From Fulvivirga ligni (lineage in GTDB: Bacteria > Bacteroidota > Bacteroidia > Cytophagales > Cyclobacteriaceae), in the NCBI RefSeq assembly GCF_021389935.1, contig NZ_CP089979.1, positions 601,001 to 665,000 on the forward strand: a stretch of 64,000 bases of DNA. The letters run 5' to 3'. The translations under genes were made by a program, and so were the position numbers. The notes under the pieces were generated by a model, which was given only the letters and a program-made list of their open reading frames with translations, was not told where the DNA came from and made no database searches. Shown here in pieces: positions 37,634 to 47,043 of the stretch (the first letter of the stretch is position 1; every line of letters starts with the position of its first letter).

Positions 37634-40336
37634 CTATTCACTTCTTAAAGAGTTAACAGGATTAGAAACTGCCGCCTTAAAGGCAATGTAGCCTACTGTA
37701 ATACAGGCAACTACAAAAGACAAAATGCCTGCACTGAAATAAAGCAATGGGCCAATTTCAACCTTATAACTATAGGTAGCCAGCCATTTAGTTATGCCCC
37801 ACCAGGCCAATGGGGCTGCTATTACAAAGGCTATGGCGATCAGCTTTCCGAATTCCTTAGAAAGCATCATCATTATGCCACTGACAGAGGCGCCAAGCAC
37901 CTTTCTTATGCCTATTTCTTTAGTACGCTGATCAGCCATAAATGCGGCCAATGCTAGCAGGCCAAGGCAGCCAATAAAAATGGCTAAACCCGAAAAGATG
38001 GTGAAGATTTTGGCCAATCGCTCTTCTGATCGGTACATTCTGTCGTAGTCTTCATTTAAAAAAGAATAGTTTAGAGCAGATTCGGGGTTAAACCTGCTCC
38101 AGGTTTCTGATATAGATTCTAGTGAAGAGCTCAATTCTTCAGGCTTTAAGTTTACAGCAATAGTTTCTTTGCTATCACCTAACCGAAGGCCGGCAGGAGC
38201 TATATTATCCCGCAAAGATTCAAAATGAAAATCCTCTACCACACCTACTACATGGTAAGTAGTTACTTGATCTTTATTTACGCCACCCGTTTTAGGATCA
38301 TAATCATAGGTGCTCACAGCTGCATCTTCCAGACTGGTAAAGCCATATTTTTTAAAGGCCGATTCGTTTAATATAATATTAGAAGAATCAGAAGTGTAGT
38401 TAGCCTTTAGGTTTCTGCCCATGATCATATTGATTTCCATGGTTGGAATGTAATGATCATCTACATTCCAAATTTGCATACTCACCAAGTTATCTTCCGT
38501 TGGCTCCTGCCCTTCTGGCCAAAAGGCATTATCTACCCTGTTATATCCTCTCACCGGCAAATAGCTGGATATCGTAACATTATTAACACCTTTCTGATCC
38601 AACAATTCATTTCTAAAAGACTGCTCCTTACCTTCAAGTAAGTGAGCATCATGAATGATTATGATCTGATCTTTATTGTAACCCAATTTCTTATGATGAA
38701 TAAAGTTCAGCTGCTTATATACTGCTGCCGTGGCAATAATGAGTAAAATGCTTACAAAAAACTGAAACACAACTAGCGCACTTCTAAATCCACCTTGTGC
38801 AGCACCCTTACTCCACTTACCTTTTAACACCTGAGATGGCTTGAATGCACTTAATACAAAAGCCGGGTAAAGACCTGCGGCCACACCAATCATCAACATA
38901 CCCGAGATGGTAATCACCCAAAACCAAATGCTTTGGAAGGGTATCACCATCTGCTTGGCCGCTATATAATTAAAGAATGGTAAAGAGGCTCCGGCCATGG
39001 CAAGCGCAATCATAAAAGCCACCAGGCACATTAAAATAGTTTCAGTAAGGAACTGCTTCATCAAATGCCCCTTCAAGGAGCCCAGTACCTTTCGTACCCC
39101 AACTTCTTTAGCACGATTGGCTGACCTTGCTGTAGACAGGTTCATGAAATTAATGCAAGCTATAATTAAGATGAAAATAGCTACTGCAGAAAAGAGATAT
39201 ACATAAGTAATATTACCTGTTGGGCCAATATCGAACAAGAAATTAGAGTGCAAGTATACTTGATCTAGAGGCTGAGTGTTCACATGAATAACACCACCTT
39301 CTGCCCTAAACTCCGCCAATGATTTACTCAAGTAATGTTCTATTTCTGGCTCTAAGTGTTTATCCAATAATCGGTTGATACCTGCTTCAATACTTTCCTG
39401 ATCTACATCTGGCCTTACTAAAACATAGGTGAAAAAGTTATTACTAAACCACAGGTTGTTTTTGCTTGCCTCCAGAGAAGGCATAGAAAGGAAAAAGTCT
39501 GAAGATAGGTGGCTACTGGAAGGTATATCCTGGAACACTGCGGTAACAGCATATTCCTCACGGGGTCCGTCTCCGTTTTTAAACTTCAATATTTTACCAA
39601 TGGGTGATTGACTCCCGAAATATTTAGAAGCAGCACTCTCACTTATTGCCACTTCGTTGGGCTTAGTCAACGGAGTTTGCGCATTACCTCTTGAAATAGA
39701 TATAGTAAACACATCAAACAGCTGATTATCAGCATAGAGCACATCACCTTCACTGAATACTTCCTGGTCGTTAGCACTTACCATAAAATGCCCCAGGGAT
39801 CTAAAACGAACTGCACTTTCAACTTCTGGCAGTTCTTCCATAAGTGCAGGCCCTAAAGGTGCAGGTAGCACGGGATAATGAAACTCTTGCTCCGCAAAAT
39901 TCACATATCTACTTAGGCGGTAGATCCTATCCTTATTTACATGATGGCTATCATAGCTTAATTCTGAGGATACAAATAAGGCTATGATAAGACAGCAAGC
40001 TAAACCTACACTAAGGCCGAGAATATTTACTACTGAGTAAAATCTGTACTTAGCCAGATTCCTCAAGGCGATTTTAAGATGATTTTTAAACATGATGTTG
40101 TTGCTATTATTATTTATTTGCAGAGTTTGATGCTGGACCTTGAGGAGACTTTCTTCATGACCAAAGTTCTTGAGTGCCTGCTGGTAAGCTTCAATAAAAC
40201 GGAGACCCTGATCCATTTTTTGCTCTACCAGGATACATATATGATCAATGAGTTCATCATCCAGACCATCTAAAACCACCCCTCTGTACCGTAAGTCTGA
40301 AATGATGTAGTTTATATGTTCATCATTCAGTTGCAT
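37634..40336 (-). CDS. MacB-like FtsX-family ABC permease with prefix domain
   Basis: A 900-residue permease. Residues 1-75 form a soluble helical permease-prefix domain (DEHINYIISDLRYRGVVLDGLDDELIDHICILVEQ) typical for Bacteroidota ABC permeases that pair with PadR genes. It then has two MacB periplasmic core plus FtsX modules with four membrane helices in each repeat set (NILGLSVGLACCLIIALFV, AVAIFILIIACINFMNLSTARSANRAKEVGVRKVLG, and the same AKEIGIRKVLG-type motif near the end). No ATPase is encoded beside it. It probably acts in efflux or lipid/envelope stress. The PadR regulator is 3 bases upstream. Confidence 0.9.
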   Translation of the reverse strand: MQLNDEHINYIISDLRYRGVVLDGLDDELIDHICILVEQKMDQGLRFIEAYQQALKNFGHEESLLKVQHQTLQINNNSNNIMFKNHLKIALRNLAKYRFYSVVNILGLSVGLACCLIIALFVSSELSYDSHHVNKDRIYRLSRYVNFAEQEFHYPVLPAPLGPALMEELPEVESAVRFRSLGHFMVSANDQEVFSEGDVLYADNQLFDVFTISISRGNAQTPLTKPNEVAISESAASKYFGSQSPIGKILKFKNGDGPREEYAVTAVFQDIPSSSHLSSDFFLSMPSLEASKNNLWFSNNFFTYVLVRPDVDQESIEAGINRLLDKHLEPEIEHYLSKSLAEFRAEGGVIHVNTQPLDQVYLHSNFLFDIGPTGNITYVYLFSAVAIFILIIACINFMNLSTARSANRAKEVGVRKVLGSLKGHLMKQFLTETILMCLVAFMIALAMAGASLPFFNYIAAKQMVIPFQSIWFWVITISGMLMIGVAAGLYPAFVLSAFKPSQVLKGKWSKGAAQGGFRSALVVFQFFVSILLIIATAAVYKQLNFIHHKKLGYNKDQIIIIHDAHLLEGKEQSFRNELLDQKGVNNVTISSYLPVRGYNRVDNAFWPEGQEPTEDNLVSMQIWNVDDHYIPTMEINMIMGRNLKANYTSDSSNIILNESAFKKYGFTSLEDAAVSTYDYDPKTGGVNKDQVTTYHVVGVVEDFHFESLRDNIAPAGLRLGDSKETIAVNLKPEELSSSLESISETWSRFNPESALNYSFLNEDYDRMYRSEERLAKIFTIFSGLAIFIGCLGLLALAAFMADQRTKEIGIRKVLGASVSGIMMMLSKEFGKLIAIAFVIAAPLAWWGITKWLATYSYKVEIGPLLYFSAGILSFVVACITVGYIAFKAAVSNPVNSLRSE

Positions 40337-40339
40337 AAT

Positions 40340-40675
40340 CTATAACTGTGGTGAAATTTGCAGCACATTAAACATGGTATTGATGAAAGCCTCGAACTCT
40401 TGCACTTTCTCTACTACGGAAGATTTACCCGTAGCAGTAAGGCTGTAATATTTTCGAACTCGCTTCCCAAATGATTTCTTCTCTGTGGTCAGAAGTCCTT
40501 CTGCTTCCATTTTATGCAATGTGGGATAAAGAGCACCTTCGGTGAGAACCATTTTGCCATCAGATAACTCCTTTACTTTCTGTGTAATCTCGTAACCATA
40601 CATGGTATCGTTATCTGCCAGTAATTTCAAAATGATGGTCTGTAATGTACCTTTTACCAGTTCAGTGCTATGCAT
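40340..40675 (-). CDS. PadR family transcriptional regulator
   Basis: A 111-residue winged-helix regulator: GTLQTIILKLLADNDTMYGYEITQKVKELSDGKMVLTEGALYPTLHKMEAEGLLTTEKKSFGKRVRKYYSLTATG is the full PadR pattern. PadR proteins repress transporter operons and release DNA on binding a drug or ligand. It precedes the permease by 3 bases, so it most likely regulates its own operon. A strong hairpin with T-run lies about 90 bases upstream on the same strand. Confidence 0.93.
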   Translation of the reverse strand: MHSTELVKGTLQTIILKLLADNDTMYGYEITQKVKELSDGKMVLTEGALYPTLHKMEAEGLLTTEKKSFGKRVRKYYSLTATGKSSVVEKVQEFEAFINTMFNVLQISPQL

Positions 40676-40763
40676 AATTTTCTAATACATTAGATTCTTA
40701 GGTATTAATACACGTGCATTTATCTGAAAGGTTGTATTTGCTGAGAATTATTTTGGAATGGGC

Positions 40764-40821
40764 ATAAAAAAACTGACTGCCAAACTATTATGCAGCCTAC
40801 ATAATAATCCGGCAGTCAGTT
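40764..40821 (-). terminator. Orphan hairpin with T-run upstream of padR
   Basis: An 11-bp stem (40771-40781 with 40811-40821) plus an inner 6-bp stem (40787-40792 with 40800-40805), followed on the minus strand by seven T (40770-40764). No minus-strand gene ends before it (the upstream gene is plus-strand ppa at 40926), so it may end a small RNA or act as an attenuator in the padR leader. Confidence 0.6.
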
Positions 40822-40925
40822 GTATGCTTAAAGTCGAGATGAAACAATTAACAACCTTAAACTTTTCTAAAAGTATGAAATTTTTGGAACTATAGCCTAA
40901 CATTCACGTAATAATTTACTGCTTT

Positions 40926-41582
40926 ATGACAGAATTTAAGAATAAAATCACTCTAATCGTTTTAGGAAAGTCTTTTCGTAGTTTTTTCAAGCATTTTAAG
41001 CATTTCAAACCTTTGCTAATACTGCTTTCGGCTATTATTCTCTATAGTTGTGATACAAATCACTATAATGCCTCTGTTTTTTCCTATAATGGCCACGTGC
41101 AAATGGTAGTAGAGATACCCGCCGGCACCAATGTGAAATATGAATTTAATCTACAATCAAAAACATTTGAAACAGATACTGTAGATGGTCTTCAAAGAAC
41201 CGTACGTTTTCTACCCTATCCGGGTAATTACGGCTTTATCCCTTCTACGTTGATGGATTCTGCTAAAGGTGGTGATGGAGACGCGCTAGATGTACTTTTA
41301 TTATCATCAGCCGCTGAGCAGGGGAAATTAATTGAAATTATACCGGTGGCGGTGTTAAAGCTTCTGGATCATGGTGAAAAGGACGATAAAATCATAGCAA
41401 TTCCGGCTGATGAGAAGCTAAGAATGATTGACTGTGAAACCCTTACCTGTTTTCAGGAAGCTCATCCTAATGCTATTAAAATTATCAACTTATGGTTTAC
41501 GGGGTATAAGGAAGATATGAAATTTGTAGGCTGGGGTGATGAAAGAGAAGCAATGGAAACTATTAATAACTGGAAGAAATGA
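40926..41582 (+). CDS. ppa: Inorganic pyrophosphatase, lipoprotein form
   Basis: A 218-residue family I pyrophosphatase. Visible are VVEIPAGTNVKYE (Glu63, Lys71), YPGNYGFIPST, and the metal site GDGDALDVL with Asp117, Asp119, Asp122 (usual motif DGDPLDVL, here Ala for Pro). Unlike cytosolic Ppa it has an N-terminal extension with a hydrophobic stretch ending in lipobox LYSC (Cys42), predicting export and lipidation. It would split pyrophosphate in the periplasm or at the surface, perhaps salvaging phosphate. The next gene overlaps it by 4 bases (ATGA). Confidence 0.85.
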   Translation: MTEFKNKITLIVLGKSFRSFFKHFKHFKPLLILLSAIILYSCDTNHYNASVFSYNGHVQMVVEIPAGTNVKYEFNLQSKTFETDTVDGLQRTVRFLPYPGNYGFIPSTLMDSAKGGDGDALDVLLLSSAAEQGKLIEIIPVAVLKLLDHGEKDDKIIAIPADEKLRMIDCETLTCFQEAHPNAIKIINLWFTGYKEDMKFVGWGDEREAMETINNWKK

Positions 41583-42442
41583 GAAAAACTATAGTTGGCT
41601 TACTATTAGTATTATGTGCGTGTCATCAGAAAGATCATCTTAACACAGAAATTTTTGAGAAAGGTGTAGTTGGTAAAAAAATTGAAAACCCCAGAATAAA
41701 TGAGGCTTCCGGGTTGGCAGCTTCTCGCAATCATCCAACCTACATTTGGACACACAATGATAGTGGGGACACTTCTAGAATTTATTTGACTAACCCTGAT
41801 GGAGAAGACATTGCCACTTTTTACCTAGCCAATAAAAGTAACAGAGATTGGGAAGATATAGCCAGCGGTCCCGGACCGGAGACCGGTGTAAATTATCTAT
41901 ATGTAGGTGAAATTGGAGACAACTTTGGAAAAAATGATTTCAAATATATTTTCAGATTACCTGAACCACAGGTTGGAGACAGTACCGTGGTGAAGCAGGT
42001 AGAAACCATCGCCTTCAGGTATCCTGACAGGAACCGTGATGCCGAGTGCTTGCTGGTGGATCCGCTGACCAAAGACTTTTATGTTATCTCAAAAAGGGAA
42101 CCGAATGTGATAGTTTATAAAGGGGCTTATCCTCAGCCAACAACTGAACCTTTTACTGTGGAAAAGCTTGGCCGCATACCCTATGATCATGTGGTCGGTG
42201 GTGACATTTCCCCTGATGGAATGGAGATATTGCTAAAAACCTATCAAAAGGTATTATACTGGAAGCGACAAAAGGGTGAAAGTGTATTTGATGCACTACA
42301 AAGACCGGCACAGGTAATACCCTATCTGGAGCAACCACAAGGAGAGGCCATAGCATGGTCAGCCGATGGCTCAGGATTTTATACAGTAAGTGAAGAAGCT
42401 CCCAACATTGAAGCTTCTATTCATTCTTATGCTCGCAAATAA
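41579..42442 (+). CDS. Propeller-like lipoprotein, function unknown
   Basis: A 287-residue lipoprotein: lipobox LCAC (Cys15). The body reads like a beta-propeller with repeated blades (EASGLAASRNHPTYIWTHNDSGDTSRIYL, DAECLLVDPLTKDFYVISKR, DGMEILLKTYQKVLYWKR), with similarity by eye to secreted PE-PGRS-annotated and SdiA-regulated-type propellers. No catalytic residues can be named. It overlaps the pyrophosphatase gene by 4 bases, so the two are translated together and may act at the same cell surface. Confidence 0.72.
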   Translation: MRKTIVGLLLVLCACHQKDHLNTEIFEKGVVGKKIENPRINEASGLAASRNHPTYIWTHNDSGDTSRIYLTNPDGEDIATFYLANKSNRDWEDIASGPGPETGVNYLYVGEIGDNFGKNDFKYIFRLPEPQVGDSTVVKQVETIAFRYPDRNRDAECLLVDPLTKDFYVISKREPNVIVYKGAYPQPTTEPFTVEKLGRIPYDHVVGGDISPDGMEILLKTYQKVLYWKRQKGESVFDALQRPAQVIPYLEQPQGEAIAWSADGSGFYTVSEEAPNIEASIHSYARK

Positions 42443-42447
42443 ATGAA

Positions 42448-43812
42448 TTAACGAATATCCAGCCTCCTCAAAGTAGCTATAAAATTACTATAAATGGCTT
42501 CTCTATCAGGCTGATGTGAATATGATTTACCATCGACATAGGTATCTAAAACATGGCTGGAATCGGTAGAATAAATCAAAGTGGCCAACAAATTATCATC
42601 AGCGGTAGCAGCTAGCAATGGATTTTTAGCATTATAAACTACGGCATCGAAAGGCTTACCTACTTCAAAAAAGTTTTCAGAAGATTTTCCCATAGCGCGT
42701 CGGCCATTCATGATGAACTGTTCCAAAGCATACATAGAGCTGTCTTGGTTAGCATCTCCTAAAAATGTGCTTCTCTCATGAGAAATAAGTCTTTGACCAT
42801 AATCCAACAGTCGTAATTCTTCCAATGGATTAAGGCTAATATGGCTATCTGTTCCAATAGACCATTTCCCCCTCAGCTTCTGATAATCTTTTAACCTGAA
42901 TATACCATCACCCAGATTGCCTTCTGTGGTGGGACACAAAACCACGTTGGCACCGGAAGCGGCCACTCCATTAACTTCTTTATCATCCAGGTGCGTGGCG
43001 TGAACCAAATGATAGCTCTCATTAACATCCGAATTATCCAGCAGCCATTGAACTGGTCTGGTGCCCAGATACTCTTCCGCCCCGCTGATCTCCTGAAGCT
43101 GTTCTGACACATGAATATGAAAGGGCATTGATTCAGGCCGCTGATTCAAAGTTTGAATCACATCCTCAGGCTGCACTGCTCTTAGCGAATGAATGCCTAT
43201 TCCCAGAGAAGCATGAGCATATTTATCGGTTACGGATCTACTCGCTTCTAACAGCTTTTGATAATCATCTATTGTGTTACTGATGAATCGGCGCTGCCTT
43301 TCTTGCGGCTCCATACCAAAACCACCCTTTTGATAGAACATGGGAACCAAAGTGATTTTGATGCCTGCCCTTTGTGCCGCTGAGACCAATCTTTCGCCAA
43401 GCTCTGCTAGATTGCCATAAGGCTTTCCATTTTTATCATGATGCACATAATGAAACTCTGCCACCTCCGAATAACCATGCCTCACCATCTCAGAATAGAG
43501 CATCGCGGCAATGTTCTCCAAATCTTCAGGGTCCATAGTGAGTGCTATCTTATACATAGTCTCTCGCCAAGCCCAGAAATCGTCGTTTGTACCTTGGGTA
43601 AATTTCTCAGCCAACCCCACCATGGCATATTGGAATGCATGACTATGGGCATTTTGAAAAGCAGGAAGTACCAATCCATCTATAAACTCAGCGGCGGAAT
43701 TATTGGAATCAGCAGTAATAGATTTGATAATTCCATCATCATCTAACTCGATAAGTGGATTATTCACCCAGCCATCTCTTTGCAGAAGGCCTTTAAACCG
43801 AAGGGCTTTCAT
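42448..43812 (-). CDS. hutF: Formimidoylglutamate deiminase
   Basis: A 454-residue amidohydrolase that turns N-formimidoyl-L-glutamate into N-formyl-L-glutamate and ammonia in histidine breakdown. Metal ligands are in NAHSHAFQ (His56, His58), then HVSEQ, HATHL and the Asp in IGTDSHISLNPLEELR. The N-terminal strand and length fit HutF. Its ATG overlaps the hutG stop by one base (TAATG), so the two successive pathway steps are coupled. HutH, HutU and HutI are not in the window. Confidence 0.93.
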   Translation of the reverse strand: MKALRFKGLLQRDGWVNNPLIELDDDGIIKSITADSNNSAAEFIDGLVLPAFQNAHSHAFQYAMVGLAEKFTQGTNDDFWAWRETMYKIALTMDPEDLENIAAMLYSEMVRHGYSEVAEFHYVHHDKNGKPYGNLAELGERLVSAAQRAGIKITLVPMFYQKGGFGMEPQERQRRFISNTIDDYQKLLEASRSVTDKYAHASLGIGIHSLRAVQPEDVIQTLNQRPESMPFHIHVSEQLQEISGAEEYLGTRPVQWLLDNSDVNESYHLVHATHLDDKEVNGVAASGANVVLCPTTEGNLGDGIFRLKDYQKLRGKWSIGTDSHISLNPLEELRLLDYGQRLISHERSTFLGDANQDSSMYALEQFIMNGRRAMGKSSENFFEVGKPFDAVVYNAKNPLLAATADDNLLATLIYSTDSSHVLDTYVDGKSYSHQPDREAIYSNFIATLRRLDIR

Positions 43813-44612
43813 TAATTTTTCAGTGCTTTTATAAGTGCTTCAAAATTAGATTTTAGCAGAGTGCGCACATGCGAAGCTCTATCCATATCATAGTTAAGCT
43901 CTTTGTTATCCATGTAGTTTATCTTGCTCATCTCAAGCTGTAAGGCATGCTGGTTTTGATCAGGCTTACCAAAGTAACGTGTAAGATGGCCTCCTCTAAA
44001 TGGGTAGTTATGCTCTAACTTAAATCTACCTGCGCGAAGCGCTCCTAATGAAGCCTCAATATATTCAGGAGCGGCGGTAACTTCATTGTTATCCCCTAAT
44101 ATGAGGTCGGGAAATACTTCTTTTCTTATTAAAGGCACGTACTGACGGATAGAATGTGCGTCCCAAAACAACACCTTTCCGAATTTAGATTTTAGATCAT
44201 TTAATATCTCTTCTATCTTCCTGTAATAAGGCCAATAGTACTCCTGAAGCCTTCTGTCGATTTCCTTTGCATGAGGCATGTGCCCCTCTTTGTAAATGGG
44301 CTCTCCCGAGAAAGTGGTAGTAGGACAAAGGTCCGTAATTATGCGACCATCGTCATATAACGGTGCACTTTCCGGATCACGGTTTAGGTCTATAACCCAT
44401 CGACTGTAGTTAGACGAAATCATGGTAATACCCATACCTGGAGCAAAATCATAAAGCTTATCAACAAACCAATCCGTATCATCCGGTGCCTTAATTAAAT
44501 CCTGATTATAATGGTCTTTAATTTCTTCCGGAAATGCCGTGCCGCTGTGGGGCACGCTTATTAAAATGGGTACTTGTTCTTTGGTTGGATCTTGTATGTT
44601 GTATAAACTCAT
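43812..44612 (-). CDS. hutG: N-formylglutamate amidohydrolase
   Basis: A 266-residue enzyme that hydrolyses N-formyl-L-glutamate to glutamate and formate, the step after HutF. Motifs include ISVPHSGTAFP (metal His), SRWVIDLNRDPES, LFWDAHSIRQYVP and NYPFRGGHLTRYFG. Length fits the FGase family. It starts 5 bases after the GH3 gene and ends overlapping hutF by one base, so it sits in a minus-strand run with cell-wall hydrolases. Confidence 0.93.
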   Translation of the reverse strand: MSLYNIQDPTKEQVPILISVPHSGTAFPEEIKDHYNQDLIKAPDDTDWFVDKLYDFAPGMGITMISSNYSRWVIDLNRDPESAPLYDDGRIITDLCPTTTFSGEPIYKEGHMPHAKEIDRRLQEYYWPYYRKIEEILNDLKSKFGKVLFWDAHSIRQYVPLIRKEVFPDLILGDNNEVTAAPEYIEASLGALRAGRFKLEHNYPFRGGHLTRYFGKPDQNQHALQLEMSKINYMDNKELNYDMDRASHVRTLLKSNFEALIKALKN

Positions 44613-44617
44613 GAAAA

Positions 44618-45715
44618 CTATTCTACTCCTTTTATTCTCTCTCTTTTAAGTTTAAGAATCCTTCTGTAAGATTCGTCTATTCTTGCTTCAGTAAGATCAC
44701 CACTCTTTATAAGCTTCATAATAATATCATGCACAGTATCTACTGTTCTGTTTTCACTGCCCTGAATATTATTACTGAAGATCAATACATCAACGCCTGC
44801 CTGTATGGATAGTTTAATAGATTTTTCTAATCCATAATGCTTTGTTATAGCGTGCATCTGCATATCATCAGAAAACACTACACCATCATAGTTTAAGCTA
44901 TCTCTTAGTAAACCAGTAACAATGGATTTAGACAATGTGCCTGGCAGTCCTTTTTTATCTAATTTTTTATTCACTATATGAGCAGTCATTACCGCATCTA
45001 TCTCACCGTCTTTTATTAATGTAGAATATGGTGAAACTTCCTTGGCTTGCCAATACTCAGTAACATCTGCAATTCCTAAATGCGTATCAGAGTGTGAGCT
45101 GCCATGACCCGGAAAATGCTTAAGTACCGTAACAATATTGAATTTACGATGCGCTTCAATTACTTGCTCCGCCTGCATCGCCACGCTATCAGGGTTTTCG
45201 GAGTATGAACGATCTATCTTAGCTATAACTGGGTTATTCTTATTAATCGCCAAATCTACCACCGGAGCGAAATTCACGTTAAAGCCAAGTCCGGCCAAAG
45301 TGGAAGCTGTCATTTCAGCATAGAAGCGCGTACTGTCCATATTGGCCACCTGCCCCAAATAGGCTGCTGAAACCGTTTTAGGAAAGCCATATTTTTCTTT
45401 CAATCTGTTTACACGACCACCTTCTTGATCAATTGCCATGAAAAGAGGTAGTGGCGCTTCCTTTTGCAGTGTCCAGGTAAGCTGTTTTAGCTTAATATAA
45501 GAGTTAGTAGGGCTAATGTTTTTTTCAAAAAGAATGATTCCTCCCACTTTACCCTCTTTGATATCCTTTATAGTTGCATCATCAGGAGATATTTCTTTGC
45601 CTGGATAGCCGACTAAGAGCATCTGCCCAATTTTAAAATCAAGACTATCAATGACCTGAGCTTTGGCGTGAAAGCCAGCAATAAGCATTAGTACGGCAAC
45701 AAAACCTTTCTTCAT
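44618..45715 (-). CDS. Glycoside hydrolase family 3, NagZ-like beta-N-acetylhexosaminidase
   Basis: A 365-residue exported GH3 enzyme; signal peptide to about residue 19 (ends FHAKA). The catalytic KHFPGHGSSHSDTHLGI (His acid/base loop of NagZ) and the nucleophile Asp in VVFSDDMQMHA are present, and AIDQEGGRVNRLK is a further GH3 signature. It should release GlcNAc from peptidoglycan. Unlike cytosolic NagZ it is periplasmic. It lies one base after the PBP4 gene, so both work on the cell wall. Confidence 0.93.
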   Translation of the reverse strand: MKKGFVAVLMLIAGFHAKAQVIDSLDFKIGQMLLVGYPGKEISPDDATIKDIKEGKVGGIILFEKNISPTNSYIKLKQLTWTLQKEAPLPLFMAIDQEGGRVNRLKEKYGFPKTVSAAYLGQVANMDSTRFYAEMTASTLAGLGFNVNFAPVVDLAINKNNPVIAKIDRSYSENPDSVAMQAEQVIEAHRKFNIVTVLKHFPGHGSSHSDTHLGIADVTEYWQAKEVSPYSTLIKDGEIDAVMTAHIVNKKLDKKGLPGTLSKSIVTGLLRDSLNYDGVVFSDDMQMHAITKHYGLEKSIKLSIQAGVDVLIFSNNIQGSENRTVDTVHDIIMKLIKSGDLTEARIDESYRRILKLKRERIKGVE

Positions 45716-45716
45716 A

Positions 45717-47018
45717 TCAATAATTTAAATATATATCCTGAAGAATCTGTTCCATTTTTCTTTTCACTGGACCCGACTTATCAGGGTAGTTGTTATTCAT
45801 AAAGGCAAAAATATATAGTTTGCCCTTCTTTGTTCTTAAGAACCCACTAAGATTATGATTATTGCTTAGCGTACCTGTTTTTGCAAACAAATATGGTTCC
45901 TCACTTTTATAATATCGAGCTAAAGTGCCGGGCTGTCCTCCGGCTGGCAGTAGTGAAAACAGTCTTTCTTCGGGTATTTGCTGATATAATTTATGCCAAA
46001 GCCAAACCAGCGAGTTGGGCGTAAACAAATTATAGCGCGAAAGACCTGAACCGTCCATCCAAACAAACTCTTGCGGCGCATCCTTTAGTAACTCACCCAA
46101 GCCATAATCTAAGCCGGCTTGTGCTTTAAGTGAATCGGTGAGTACGCCAGCACAGGTAAGCAAAAGTTGCTCGGCAATGAAATTATCACTCTCCTGCATC
46201 ATTTCCTGATAAGCAGAATCTGCTGCAATGCTATAAATCACTTGATGATCTTTCGGCATTTTAAGATTAACTAGCTGAACGTCCTTATGTAGCGTATCGG
46301 CCAGAATTTTGGTGAACAATATATCTGAATATCTAAATGGCAATTCAGTATTTATTCTCTTAGGAACAGGTGAAGGGAAATAGATAATATTGTTTGAATT
46401 ATAATCCCTCACTAGCTCATCTTCTTTGTAAAGACTATCCCCCAGCCAAAAGTACTGCTTAAAAAAAGGTTGCTTTACTGTAAGAAACGGCTGGTTTTTA
46501 TCTTTGGTCACTTCGATATTGTTACCGTAGATAGTAAAAGGAGCTTTCTCACTGGAAAAAGAGTAGAAGTAATCATCCCAAGCCCAACCTGGGCCAAAGT
46601 GGTAGTCATAAAAATTCTGGCCAGAAAAATAGAGTTCTTTTTCTGTGTTTGCCAGAAAGTCATAAACTTCACTATTCGGAAGATTTTTATTTAAGAATGA
46701 AGGATCCCCAGCACCCCAAAAAATCAAAGAATCGCCTTTTTCTTGATAATAAAGGCCTGGAATTGAATCTCCCAGCACATTTAAAGACAAGTATAAAGTG
46801 AGAATTTTGGTATTAGAGGCGGGAGTAAAATACTTATCGCCCTGATACGAAATTAATGTTTTCGACTCTGCAGGATCGTATAAAACAAAACCAGAATGAT
46901 CATGAAACTCCTCTTCAAGAGCCACTACCTCACTAATAATATGTTTCTTATTTATACTGGAGCAAGACCAGGTGCACACCATTACTGAGAACAAACCCAG
47001 ATAAATCGATAACTTCAT
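45717..47018 (-). CDS. dacB: D-alanyl-D-alanine carboxypeptidase/endopeptidase, PBP4-like
   Basis: A 433-residue class-C penicillin-binding protein of family S13. A signal sequence with Cys (CTWSCSS) suggests a lipoprotein. The serine catalytic motif is TPASNTKIL (SxxK), then SDN in QESDNFIAEQL, and KTG in FAKTGTLSN. It trims or cuts D-Ala cross-links in peptidoglycan. It is followed after one base by GH3, and preceded by a DinB gene 26 bases away. Confidence 0.9.
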   Translation of the reverse strand: MKLSIYLGLFSVMVCTWSCSSINKKHIISEVVALEEEFHDHSGFVLYDPAESKTLISYQGDKYFTPASNTKILTLYLSLNVLGDSIPGLYYQEKGDSLIFWGAGDPSFLNKNLPNSEVYDFLANTEKELYFSGQNFYDYHFGPGWAWDDYFYSFSSEKAPFTIYGNNIEVTKDKNQPFLTVKQPFFKQYFWLGDSLYKEDELVRDYNSNNIIYFPSPVPKRINTELPFRYSDILFTKILADTLHKDVQLVNLKMPKDHQVIYSIAADSAYQEMMQESDNFIAEQLLLTCAGVLTDSLKAQAGLDYGLGELLKDAPQEFVWMDGSGLSRYNLFTPNSLVWLWHKLYQQIPEERLFSLLPAGGQPGTLARYYKSEEPYLFAKTGTLSNNHNLSGFLRTKKGKLYIFAFMNNNYPDKSGPVKRKMEQILQDIYLNY

Positions 47019-47043
47019 TCTTGCAAAATACGAAAAAGCGCGA

